Positions 55,179 through 64,000 of a DNA stretch of 64,000 nt are shown one piece after another. Under the pieces are notes generated by a model, which worked only from the letters and a program-made list of their open reading frames with translations, made no database searches and was not told the DNA's origin. Position numbers and translations under genes: made by a program. The DNA comes from Enterovibrio baiacu (GTDB lineage Bacteria; Pseudomonadota; Gammaproteobacteria; Enterobacterales; Vibrionaceae): contig NZ_SCHN01000006.1 in the NCBI RefSeq assembly GCF_004120195.1, forward strand, positions 310,001 to 374,000. Reading direction: 5' to 3'. The stretch's first letter is position 1. Every line of letters starts with the position of its first letter.

Positions 55179-56438
55179 TTACTGTGCGTCAGCTGGCTCA
55201 TCCTCTGCGGGAATAAACAGCGATTCAAGTGTGATCAGAGAGCTGATCTCGCCAAACACCTCTTTACCCTGCAAGTAACGGCGTAACATATCCATTAGCA
55301 TGGTTGAGGCATAGCAGCGAAAATCTTCATGGGTGAGTGAACGGCGGGTTTTGACGATCATTCCCCAATCCCCTTCGACGCTTGACAATCCCAGCGCCAC
55401 TTCCCCGTTCTCTGCATTTCCACAAGCAAGGCCAAAGTGTGCACCTGCATTTTCACGAGAAGCGGTCGCCATTGCTAATACTGCCGCGAGCGGGTTGTAG
55501 TCGCCATCCGCGTTCAGCGCATTTTCGTTCAGTACCCATCCTTGCACCAAGGCATCCTTGGTCATCGCAGATTGGTTAAACCAATTTGAGAGATACCCGC
55601 CGGTGAATTTTTCTGCCACGGCCACGGTTTGACCACTCTGAGCCAGTAATCCGCCAACGGACTCCAACATAGGCACGCCATCACCGACCATGTGATCCGC
55701 CAAAATCTTTCGGATCGCATCCGTGATTAACGAAATGTCAGAGTGCTGGCGAGGAGAAAAGAGTTTTACCTCAATGAACGGCAAGGCAGAGCGGTAGCCA
55801 ATCTCAAACAGATCAGGCAGCTCGAGCGGCTCGAGTCTGTCGTTCAATAACGATTCAGAAAGCCCGAACGTATAGAGGCGCTGAATTTCTAGCTTGAGGT
55901 TGTTCGGGAACTGCGTTTGCAGGTAGGGCAGAATTTCATTATCAAACATTTGCTTGAATTCGCTCGGCACGCCCGGCGTAAAGAAGAACAAGCAATCATT
56001 TAGCGTGGCCACGAACCCACACGCACTGCCAACGGGATTGTCGATGAGTTCCGCACCTTCGGGCAACATCGCTTGTTTGATGTTGCTCTTGGGCATTGTT
56101 TTGCCGTTTTTCTCAAAGCGGGCTTTCATTTCAGAAAGCCAATGCGCATTAAGTTCAACATCCACATTCATCGCCATCGCCATGGCTTCCGTGGTGAGAT
56201 CGTCCGTTGTCGGACCAAGCCCACCATTCACGATCACGATGTCTGAAACTTGGCTACAACGCACCAATTCAATCGCAAGTTCATCTAACGAATCACCCAC
56301 AGTGACGCGGCGATGCATGGCAAAGCCTTCTTCAAAGCAACGTCTTGAAAGCCATGCAGCATTGGTATCAGTGATATCTCCATGAAGCACTTCTTCTCCC
56401 GTGCTTAACATGGCAACCCGAAGCTTACTCTGACCCAC
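55179..56438 (-). CDS. CinA-family protein with degenerate amidohydrolase domain
   Basis: 419 aa. N-terminal MoaB/COG1058 domain (LSTGEEVLHGDITDTNAAWLS, IVNGGLGPTTDDLTTEA, FFFTPGVPSEFKQMF), which in active CinA has ADP-ribose pyrophosphatase activity, and a C-terminal CinA domain. The amidase motif AESCTGG is AEKFTGG here, so the nucleophilic Ser is lost and nicotinamide-mononucleotide deamidase activity is unlikely. E. coli YfaY is a similar inactive paralogue. GTG 56438 has AAGGAG six bases upstream; a TTG at 56462 lies before that site. Divergent from tyrP. Confidence 0.88.
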   Translation of the reverse strand: MGQSKLRVAMLSTGEEVLHGDITDTNAAWLSRRCFEEGFAMHRRVTVGDSLDELAIELVRCSQVSDIVIVNGGLGPTTDDLTTEAMAMAMNVDVELNAHWLSEMKARFEKNGKTMPKSNIKQAMLPEGAELIDNPVGSACGFVATLNDCLFFFTPGVPSEFKQMFDNEILPYLQTQFPNNLKLEIQRLYTFGLSESLLNDRLEPLELPDLFEIGYRSALPFIEVKLFSPRQHSDISLITDAIRKILADHMVGDGVPMLESVGGLLAQSGQTVAVAEKFTGGYLSNWFNQSAMTKDALVQGWVLNENALNADGDYNPLAAVLAMATASRENAGAHFGLACGNAENGEVALGLSSVEGDWGMIVKTRRSLTHEDFRCYASTMLMDMLRRYLQGKEVFGEISSLITLESLFIPAEDEPADAQ

Positions 56439-56510
56439 CGCTATCTCCTTGTGTGCGTTCAACTTATTTCATTATGCCCAGAAGCTGACCTACACCGCAA
56501 CTCGCATAAA

Positions 56511-56528
56511 TGTACATTTAAAATTACA
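56511..56528. promoter_or_regulatory. TyrR box, distal
   Basis: TGTACA-TTTAAA-ATTACA: consensus TGTAAA-N6-TTTACA with two mismatches, in the cinA-tyrP intergenic region. Confidence 0.65.
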
Positions 56529-56646
56529 CCATGTGTTTTATATCTGTTACACTCTTTCGCAATCTGAAACCTGCAGCGCAGGACAGACTCAGAAAGCATA
56601 GTGTTTAATTGACCTCGCACTGTTCAGCTCGTCACCCAACCCACTA

Positions 56647-56664
56647 TGTAAACTTAATATTACA
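56647..56664. promoter_or_regulatory. TyrR box, proximal to tyrP
   Basis: TGTAAA-CTTAAT-ATTACA: one mismatch to the TyrR consensus, ending 18 bp before the tyrP ATG. Position over the leader fits repression by tyrosine-bound TyrR. Confidence 0.8.
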
Positions 56665-56682
56665 CCTATTGAAGTCGACATT

Positions 56683-57867
56683 ATGCGCAGTAAATTAGTC
56701 GGAAGTACCCTCATTATCGCTGGCACGACCATTGGTGCTGGCATGCTCGCCCTCCCTCTTGCATCCGCAGGGCTAGGATTCATTCAGTCTTCTCTCATTA
56801 TGGTCGCTATGTGGCTACTCATGAGCTACACAGCCCTACTTATGTTAGAAATCCACCAGCACGCACACGAAGGTGCCACGCTCAACAGTCTGGCGCGACA
56901 ATTTCTGGGTCGTAAAGGCCAAACCCTCGCGACCTTTGCGACCTTATTTCTCTTGTATGCGCTTTGCGCTGCCTACATTGCAGGCGGTGGAAGCCAGTTG
57001 AACGCCAAGCTCATTGCTTTTACAAACGGCGCATTGCCAGATTCAATGGGTACTTTCTTGTTTACCTTTATCATCGCTGGCGCGGTCATGCTTGGCACAC
57101 ACAAAGTAGACTTGATTAACCGATGCTTGTTTCTGCTCAAGATTGTGCTGCTTTGCGTTTCACTGGGGCTCCTTACCCCGCACGTTTCCATGTTGCATCT
57201 CACCGAAATGCCTATCGACCAAGGCCTTGCCATTGCCGCCATTCCAGTGATGTTCACTTCGTTTGGCTTTCACGGCAGCATTCCTTCGGTCGTGGCTTAC
57301 ACGGGTTTAAACATTCGCACCTTGCGAAAAGTCATGCTGTTTGGTTCCTCACTTCCGCTCATTATTTACGTGTTATGGCAAGGCGTCAGCTTTGGTGTTT
57401 TGAGCCAGAACGCCCTGCTCAACAACGACCAACTGCCTGAATTTATTCGTGCAATGAGCCAAGTAGTGACTTCTCCCTACATTACCTCAGTCATTTCGTT
57501 GTTCGCAGATCTTGCACTCGCCACATCGTTTTTAGGTGTCAGTCTTGGTTTGTTTGATTTTCTGTCTGATGCGTTAAAGCGAGAGAACACCGTAAGTGGT
57601 CGTTTACAAACAGGTTTAATGACCTTCGTTCCACCAATGCTCATTGCTTTGTTCTATCCGCAAGGGTTCGTTGCCGCTTTGGGGTATGCTGCCATCGCAC
57701 TTGTTCTGCTTGCCGTTGTACTTCCCGTTTTAATGGCACTTAAGGTCCGCCAAGCAGAATTAAACCGCGACAAGTATCAAGTTTTTGGTGGAAATATTGG
57801 CCTATCACTTGCTATGATTGGCGGCTTTACTGTGGTTGCATCACAATTGGTACTTAGTATTAATTGA
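56683..57867 (+). CDS. tyrP: Tyrosine-specific transporter (HAAAP family)
   Basis: 394 aa, 11 helices. HAAAP aromatic amino acid permease; E. coli TyrP is 403 aa. Motifs GTTIGAGMLALPLASAGLGF near 15, YIAGGGSQLN near 95, and TSFGFHGSIPSVVAY near 190. Proton-driven tyrosine uptake. The two TyrR boxes upstream strongly favour TyrP over Mtr or TnaB, though specificity is not proven. Confidence 0.9.
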   Translation: MRSKLVGSTLIIAGTTIGAGMLALPLASAGLGFIQSSLIMVAMWLLMSYTALLMLEIHQHAHEGATLNSLARQFLGRKGQTLATFATLFLLYALCAAYIAGGGSQLNAKLIAFTNGALPDSMGTFLFTFIIAGAVMLGTHKVDLINRCLFLLKIVLLCVSLGLLTPHVSMLHLTEMPIDQGLAIAAIPVMFTSFGFHGSIPSVVAYTGLNIRTLRKVMLFGSSLPLIIYVLWQGVSFGVLSQNALLNNDQLPEFIRAMSQVVTSPYITSVISLFADLALATSFLGVSLGLFDFLSDALKRENTVSGRLQTGLMTFVPPMLIALFYPQGFVAALGYAAIALVLLAVVLPVLMALKVRQAELNRDKYQVFGGNIGLSLAMIGGFTVVASQLVLSIN

Positions 57868-58016
57868 GAGAAAACGCCCCTAGCGGTGTCTTGAGCAAGG
57901 ATGTTTCGCGTAGCACTCGCTTAGTTAACGCTTTCATGACCTAAATTTTCGCTGCCAAGCCTATCCCTCTTCGAGAGGCCCTTAGGTTTGGCATTTTGTT
58001 GTGTGGGAGATCCTAC

Positions 58017-58901
58017 GTGCGCTATTGCTCAACCGTGGCTGCGGCCGCTTTACTTTGTGCTCAATCCGCTTTTGCTTTTGACTCAACGACCATCAATTTT
58101 GAACAGCAAGCTAGCGTTTACGCTAACAGCTATGGTTTTGCTCCTGCATCGCTGAGCGAGCAACCTTTGGAATCTGCGGATACACTAGGCTTCCACGATC
58201 AACCAAGACATGCATTGCCTAAATACCTGTCAACAGCACCCGAAAAAGACTGGGACTACTTGATGGGCCAAACCTACACCATTCTCGGTTTGAGTGTTGC
58301 CACTGTAGGTATGATGACCTTGCTGCCAGAAAGCGTGACTAACTGGACGGCGGAAGACCGTGATTTCAGCAACTTGGCAAGCAAATGGTGGGACAACGTT
58401 TCTGAAGGCCCTGTTTGGGATAAAGATGATCACTACCTCAACTATGTGATGCACCCATACTTCGGTGGTGTTTACTACACCGCGGCACGTCACTCAGGCT
58501 TCAACGAGTGGGAATCATTCGTTTACTCTTTCACCATGTCCACGTTTTTCTGGGAATACGGTGTAGAGTCCTTCGCAGAAGTACCGTCTATCCAAGACAT
58601 TATCGTGACACCTCTCTTTGGTGCGGCTGTGGGTGAGTGGATGTACCTGACTGAGCAAGACATCGTTGCCGATGGTGGCGAGGTACTTGGTTCAGACACA
58701 CTTGGCGGTGTGAGCCTGTTCTTCTTGAACCCAGTGGGACATATTCACCACTGGATCACCGGCGTGTGGCAAGGCGATACGGAAGTGAACATGAACTACA
58801 ACCCTTGGTTTGATAACCAAGACGCCGCCCAGTTCGCACTAGATGCTGGCGCACCGTATGACCACCAGTTCATCGGTATGCAGGTTAGCCTGAAGTTCTA
58901 A
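58017..58901 (+). CDS. DUF3943 domain protein, exported
   Basis: 294 aa. GTG start with GGGAG seven bases upstream gives a signal peptide ending AQSAFA-FDS; an earlier TTG at 57996 would add seven residues. The DUF3943 core is recognisable: YLNYVMHPYFGGVYYTAARH, WESFVYSFTMSTFFWEYGVE, and IVTPLFGAAVGEWMYL. The C-terminus MQVSLKF ends in Phe, as outer-membrane beta-barrel proteins do. Family function is unknown. Alone between tyrP and a terminator. Confidence 0.82.
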   Translation: MRYCSTVAAAALLCAQSAFAFDSTTINFEQQASVYANSYGFAPASLSEQPLESADTLGFHDQPRHALPKYLSTAPEKDWDYLMGQTYTILGLSVATVGMMTLLPESVTNWTAEDRDFSNLASKWWDNVSEGPVWDKDDHYLNYVMHPYFGGVYYTAARHSGFNEWESFVYSFTMSTFFWEYGVESFAEVPSIQDIIVTPLFGAAVGEWMYLTEQDIVADGGEVLGSDTLGGVSLFFLNPVGHIHHWITGVWQGDTEVNMNYNPWFDNQDAAQFALDAGAPYDHQFIGMQVSLKF

Positions 58902-58937
58902 TTCAACGCGTTACCAAAACAGCGTGTTGAAAAAATG

Positions 58938-58966
58938 AAAAAGCCGACATCATGTCGGCTTTTTTG
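58938..58966. terminator. Bidirectional terminator
   Basis: AAAAAGCCGACAT-CATGTCGGCTTTTTT between the convergent DUF3943 and TauE/SafE genes. Confidence 0.93.
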
Positions 58967-59013
58967 ATCTTGTTGTCTCTCATAGGAAGAGAAAATAAGT
59001 GGGGTTTAACCCC

Positions 59014-59739
59014 TTACGCGGAAATGCCGCGAATCAATGTCGTGATCCCCGCAAACGAACACAGCACCAAGAGCCCATACCTCACCCACTCAGCGCGAAT
59101 GTGCGGCGCAATGCGAAACGCCACCCAAGAAGATGCGAACACGATCGGTAAAGACATCAGGCTCACCTTCACATGCCAAAGATTGAAATACCCTGTCATC
59201 GCAAGAACCACCAAAGAAATCACGCAGCTGAACACAAAGTAACCCGCAAGGTTTGCACGCATCATTGCCACGTCCATTTTCTGTAGAACCAGCGCCATTG
59301 GTGGTCCGCCAATGCTGGTGGTGGTGCCCATGACTGCCGCCGTGAACCCTGCCCAAAACATGTTCTTGTTATTCGGTTCGACAGAAAACTTGAACACGCT
59401 CGCCAAGACGGCAAATAGCACTGCCACACCCATCGCGATTTCAAGCACATTCAAAGAGAGGTAAATCAGCATTACACCCGCGACGAATGTGCCGGGAATA
59501 CGCCCAACAAACGCCCAACCCAACCCCTTTAGCGAAATTTGTCGGCGGTATTGCCACGTATTAATCGCGGCAAGGCACAAAGTCACCATGGTCACGGCAC
59601 TCGGAACCAGCGACGGCTCTATCATCATGACAATAGGCGCTGCAACAATGGCTAACCCGAAGCCAATCAAGCTTTGCACAAAGGCGCCTGCACCCAACGC
59701 GAGCATGACAAGCAGGGTTTGTTCGACAGTCATTTCCAT
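59014..59739 (-). CDS. TauE/SafE family membrane permease
   Basis: 241 aa with about eight hydrophobic segments. TauE/SafE signature near the N-terminus (GAFVQSLIGFGLAIVAAPIV) and mirrored in the second half (GFTAAVMGTTTSIGGPPMAL). Members export sulfite, sulfoacetate or related organosulfonates, but many have no assigned substrate. Its nearest minus-strand neighbours are a methyltransferase and cysB; no direct link. Start ATG 59739 or ATG 59733. Confidence 0.88.
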   Translation of the reverse strand: MEMTVEQTLLVMLALGAGAFVQSLIGFGLAIVAAPIVMMIEPSLVPSAVTMVTLCLAAINTWQYRRQISLKGLGWAFVGRIPGTFVAGVMLIYLSLNVLEIAMGVAVLFAVLASVFKFSVEPNNKNMFWAGFTAAVMGTTTSIGGPPMALVLQKMDVAMMRANLAGYFVFSCVISLVVLAMTGYFNLWHVKVSLMSLPIVFASSWVAFRIAPHIRAEWVRYGLLVLCSFAGITTLIRGISA

Positions 59740-59797
59740 CAGTGATTTCTTTCCATCACAGTCATCATCTCAATTAAAAAAACCTAACGCCGATCAC

Positions 59798-61021
59798 CTA
59801 TCGTTGGATTCGCGTCGCGTGTATGAGTAAATTTCTCGGTGTCAGTGCACGTTCACAAAACGTTGAAACATCCACATCAAAGCCGTTATCGGTGAGATAC
59901 AGTGCACGATCTAACACCAGCCACATTTCCAGTGGACGACGGAACAGAGTGCGGAGCGTTTCCATTTTCTCTACCAATAGAAAACGCGCTTCACCGAGCG
60001 CCTGGTATGCCGCAAAGTCGGTATCAGAAGGGATCACGATCCCTTTTTGTTCTGCCGCCCAATAACAAAAGGCTTCAAACCCCTCGTTCAACAGCGATTT
60101 TTGTACGTTTGGCACAGGCAAGTAAGCCGTGCTCCCCGTCATCTCGCGCTGCAAAGAATCAAACCCCAATCGGAACGTCACTTCGACATAGCGCTTATTT
60201 TGTACTGTTTGACCCGCCGTCACCGTCTCTTGCAGCGGCAGTTTTAAATCATGTTTACTCAAAGACAACTTGGAACTTTTCGCCAACGTAGAAAGCGGCT
60301 GATAACGTTTATCTTGAATAAGGTGATAACAACAGGGTGACACAGTGACTGTCGAGGGGCCCGAGAGGTGCTCTGCAGCCACGCTGTGCTTCAACAAGGT
60401 CACGTGCAAGTCACCACACGCGTGCAACGCCACAGCATGGTCACAGTCGTCAACCAGTCGCTGGCTTTCAGCCGCAAATGCATCGCCTTGGACAAACTGC
60501 ATGGATAAATCGTGCTTTTCCGCGTATTGCTGACCGTCACGGCATAGTGCCTCTTGCCATTCCAAACTGGTGACGTTGGATTCACGCGAAACAGACAAAA
60601 CGCGGCCCAAATACCCTTTCCCCGCACACCATTCCAGCCAATGTTTTCCATTCGCTTTCGGCATGGATGCGTTGAAGGCTGCGATTTGAGACCACTTGCG
60701 ACCAGGAATACCGGTCGACCAATGAGGATCACAATACAGGTCCGCATGGTGGCTTTCTTTGACGTGGCATAGCTCAAGCAAAGATTCAGTGTCAGGCAAC
60801 CATTGCTTAACGATGGCAGTCAGTTGTGCTGGTGACGCTTTTAAGGACGCGAGAGATGCGACGGTTTGCTCATCCAACCAATCACAAAGCTCGGGATACG
60901 CATTTCGCCAAGGCAGATCGGCAAAATCAAACGGCATTCCTTGCCAAAAAGGACGGTGTCGTTCCAACGCACGATCCAGTGCGAGAAAACGTTCTGTAAG
61001 AGAAAAAGAGGGATGAGGCAA
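59798..61021 (-). CDS. GSTCD-like SAM-dependent methyltransferase
   Basis: About 407 aa. Motif I LEWCAGKGYLGRVLS near residue 130, then VTSLEWQEALCRDGQQYAEK, VALHACGDLHVTLLKHS and VTVSPCCYHLIQ, typical of Methyltransf_32 (human GSTCD, bacterial homologues). The substrate is unknown; the Cys pair in SPCCYH is family-conserved and suggests RNA or small-molecule methylation. I prefer the TTG at 61021 (MPHPSFSLTERFLAL) because GGAG precedes it; the frame stays open to a TTG at 61054. Confidence 0.75.
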   Translation of the reverse strand: MPHPSFSLTERFLALDRALERHRPFWQGMPFDFADLPWRNAYPELCDWLDEQTVASLASLKASPAQLTAIVKQWLPDTESLLELCHVKESHHADLYCDPHWSTGIPGRKWSQIAAFNASMPKANGKHWLEWCAGKGYLGRVLSVSRESNVTSLEWQEALCRDGQQYAEKHDLSMQFVQGDAFAAESQRLVDDCDHAVALHACGDLHVTLLKHSVAAEHLSGPSTVTVSPCCYHLIQDKRYQPLSTLAKSSKLSLSKHDLKLPLQETVTAGQTVQNKRYVEVTFRLGFDSLQREMTGSTAYLPVPNVQKSLLNEGFEAFCYWAAEQKGIVIPSDTDFAAYQALGEARFLLVEKMETLRTLFRRPLEMWLVLDRALYLTDNGFDVDVSTFCERALTPRNLLIHATRIQR

Positions 61022-61121
61022 AGCTAACTCCAATCGCCAACAAATATGGGGCAAAAAACCACGTCAGTTGGCGCAAGTATAACCTTCAATCCTTGGATTC
61101 TATGCGGTCTATCAGAACTTT

Positions 61122-62424
<1,303 letters not shown>

Positions 62425-63180
62425 ATGAATATCGCCCTCGTTGCTGGCTTATGTGTCATCTTGCTTGGCCTGATTGTTGGTTACAACATCATTGCTCAGC
62501 AAAAACAACGCGTTGAGTCAACAAAGCGCCAAGAAATGGCAAAATATATTGCAGTTATTGATGCCACAGAAGAGCTGATCGGTAATGCACACAACTTACC
62601 CTACAGCGGGTCTTTGCTTGTTTGTCTAAACAACAAAATCCTTGATGCGTTGAAGACAATGCATGAATTCGACAAGTCCGATCGATCCTTACAAAGTCGA
62701 ATTGCCGATGTTCAAGGGCAAATAAACCAAATCAAGCAAACTTACCAAAACAAAGAGTCGACCTCTTTTCGCGTTCCTGACAGCGATAGAGAAGCGATTT
62801 CCATGCTGAAATTGGTAAAACGTCTGCGTGCCGTGATCAAAGCGGAGCACACCAAAGGCCGTATGCCCACGCAGCAGTTCGTCGCTGAAAACACGCGCCT
62901 AGAACAAATGCAGATGAAGATTAACATCGAGAACGTGCTAAAGCGTGTTAACGATGCCAAGATCAAAGGTCAAATGGGCACAGCGCAACAACTGTTGAAG
63001 AAAGCGATTGATGTAGTCAGTTCAAAGAACGATCCCTACTGCCAATCGGCAAAAGAATCACTCAATGGCATGCTGGAAGAAATCACACAGTCATTGAATA
63101 AGAGCCACGAAATCGCTAAACCAAAAGACAATGACAACAAAGAGCTTGATGAGCTTTTTGCCCCTAAAAAGAAATGGTAA
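62425..63180 (+). CDS. Membrane-anchored coiled-coil protein of unknown function
   Basis: 251 aa; I do not recognise a named family. An N-terminal membrane helix (IALVAGLCVILLGLIVGYNII) acts as an anchor, and the remainder is charged and helical: heptad-like stretches at about 28-50 and 85-115 (LQSRIADVQGQINQIKQTY), then MQMKINIENVLKRVNDAKIK near 170. Two Cys residues (LLVCLNNK and PYCQSAKES) and a basic tail (FAPKKKW). Conserved-hypothetical appearance for a vibrio, possibly next to cysB in relatives. The sigma-28-like promoter upstream and a chemoreceptor gene downstream suggest a motility link; inference only. Confidence 0.85.
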   Translation: MNIALVAGLCVILLGLIVGYNIIAQQKQRVESTKRQEMAKYIAVIDATEELIGNAHNLPYSGSLLVCLNNKILDALKTMHEFDKSDRSLQSRIADVQGQINQIKQTYQNKESTSFRVPDSDREAISMLKLVKRLRAVIKAEHTKGRMPTQQFVAENTRLEQMQMKINIENVLKRVNDAKIKGQMGTAQQLLKKAIDVVSSKNDPYCQSAKESLNGMLEEITQSLNKSHEIAKPKDNDNKELDELFAPKKKW

Positions 63181-63206
63181 CACCCTTACCTTTTTCGATT
63201 TCCAAG

Positions 63207-63231
63207 AAAGCCCCGCAAGGGGCTTTTTTTC
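63207..63231 (+). terminator. Terminator of the coiled-coil gene
   Basis: AAAGCCCC-GCAA-GGGGCTTTTTTT, 26 bp after the stop. Confidence 0.93.
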
Positions 63232-63325
63232 TGCCTTCTTCCTCACTCCCCTCGGCGGAAACCCGATCTTGCTTCCATTTATTTTCTATCGCGAATTATT
63301 TGTGCGTTTGATAACAAAAAATCGC

Positions 63326-63353
63326 TAAAGACAATCAACTATCGTGCCGATAG
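63326..63353 (+). promoter_or_regulatory. Sigma-28-like promoter of the chemoreceptor gene
   Basis: TAAAG-N15-GCCGATAG, one base longer than the usual spacing and one mismatch in the -10. Lies about 125 bp upstream of the chemoreceptor ATG, where class-late flagellar promoters are expected. Confidence 0.5.
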
Positions 63354-63478
63354 GTACGTTTAATGTCACAATCCACGACCGATTTTTCACGCTTAAGCAC
63401 CATTTTTTAGAAGCGCGAATTTTAGCCAAGCTGTGGCATCCACCTTCCCATCGCAGGCTATTGTAGAGTGAGAGAACA

Positions 63479-64000
63479 ATGAAGTTGTCCGTCGTACAAA
63501 GAACGATAGCAGGTTTTGCCTTGATGTTTGTGTTGATTGCATTGCTAAGCAGTGTCAGTTTGTTCAACGCCAACACACTTCAAAGCAAAGTCGAGCAAAT
63601 CACCGACCAAACCACGCCAATGGTTGTCACCTCTGGCAACCTTATCACCCAGTTGATGCACACGAACCTTCTCGTGAGCACTTTCCAAGATGACCCAGCC
63701 ATTGCTGCAAACATTGACGAGCGATTCGACCGCCAGAAGCAACGCTTCTTCGACACGCTAAACAATGCACAGCTCAATGCGAACCTTAATGAAGAACGCC
63801 AGCAGATCCGCCAGATTTCCTCGGCATCGTCGCGCTACTTCGAACAGGCTTCTGCCCTGATTGATTTGCAACAGCAATCCGACCGTTTGGTGGAACAACG
63901 CGAAGCGCTTGATCTCAAGTTCTTGCGTCTTGAAGATACCTACCAATGGGCGGCAAACCTTTTGCTTCAAAAAGCGTCAGTGAAGCGCTCTTTGCACAAC
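63479..64000 (+). CDS. Methyl-accepting chemotaxis protein (N-terminal part; runs off the window)
   Basis: 174 codons visible from ATG 63479. Starts MKLSVVQRTIAGFALMFVLI, a cytoplasmic stub plus first membrane helix (about 10-30), then a helical periplasmic sensor (QITDQTTPMVVTSGNLITQL; QIRQISSASSRYFEQASAL), as in four-helix-bundle MCPs. The HAMP and signalling domains lie beyond 64000, so the MCP call rests on the N-terminus and the sigma-28-like promoter. Ligand unknown. Confidence 0.78.
   Translation, partial: MKLSVVQRTIAGFALMFVLIALLSSVSLFNANTLQSKVEQITDQTTPMVVTSGNLITQLMHTNLLVSTFQDDPAIAANIDERFDRQKQRFFDTLNNAQLNANLNEERQQIRQISSASSRYFEQASALIDLQQQSDRLVEQREALDLKFLRLEDTYQWAANLLLQKASVKRSLHN

Overview
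The window looks like chromosomal DNA of a marine gammaproteobacterium of the Vibrionaceae. The evidence is the gene orders (tyrR next to ycjF-ycjX, pspCBA/pspF and sapABCDF; pyrF-lapB-lapA-ihfB-rpsA-cmk-aroA; serC-gyrA; ubiG-HAD phosphatase-nrdA-nrdB-yfaE), protein sequences close to Vibrio and E. coli versions, and copies of the 'tatacccaa...' inverted repeats common in vibrios. I cannot fix the genus from sequence alone. Most of the window is core genome; accessory signals are at the left edge (1-5 kb) and at 46-55 kb.

Layout. 1-5.1 kb: a TerB_N/TerB_C-type gene runs off the left edge. After it come a decayed tRNA-Ser fragment, a multi-pass membrane protein (DUF3360-like) flanked by 83-bp direct repeats, a long inverted repeat and an intact tRNA-Ser(UGA). 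5.2-7.8 kb: galK-galM without galE/galT, under a GalR/LacI-type operator. 7.8-10 kb: a HopJ-family protein, an HD-domain hydrolase, rimJ and ogt. 10.2-22.7 kb: tyrR, ycjF-ycjX, pspCBA with a sigma-54 promoter and divergent pspF, then sapABCDF (envelope stress and peptide/polyamine transport). 22.7-32.4 kb: an M16 lipoprotein peptidase, then pyrF, lapB, lapA, ihfB, rpsA, cmk and aroA, all on the minus strand. 32.4-39.5 kb: a pentapeptide-repeat/K+-channel fusion, a xanthine permease with a PurR box, serC and gyrA. 40.2-45.8 kb: ubiG, a HAD phosphatase and nrdA-nrdB-yfaE (aerobic dNTP synthesis).

45.9-50.8 kb holds a DeoR-family regulator, a glycerophosphodiester phosphodiesterase and a divergent DctPQM-type TRAP transporter. 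They share repeated GTTC-RTAT-GAA operator-like sites, so they are probably one regulated uptake/catabolism unit. A 268-bp MITE-like repeat lies inside this unit and supplies the tail of the phosphodiesterase frame. 51-55 kb carries gadB-gadC-glsA, a complete glutamine/glutamate-dependent acid-resistance operon. 55.2-64 kb: a CinA-like protein with a lost amidase nucleophile, tyrP with two TyrR boxes (matching the tyrR gene in this window), a DUF3943 protein, a TauE/SafE permease, a GSTCD-like methyltransferase, cysB, an unrecognised membrane-anchored coiled-coil protein behind a sigma-28-like promoter, and the start of a methyl-accepting chemotaxis protein at the right edge.

All calls come from reading the sequence and remembered family knowledge; no database search was run. 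The strongest candidates for something undescribed are the GDPD/DeoR/TRAP unit, the TerB_N gene beside a scarred tRNA-Ser locus, the pentapeptide/K+-channel fusion, and the sigma-28-linked coiled-coil protein.
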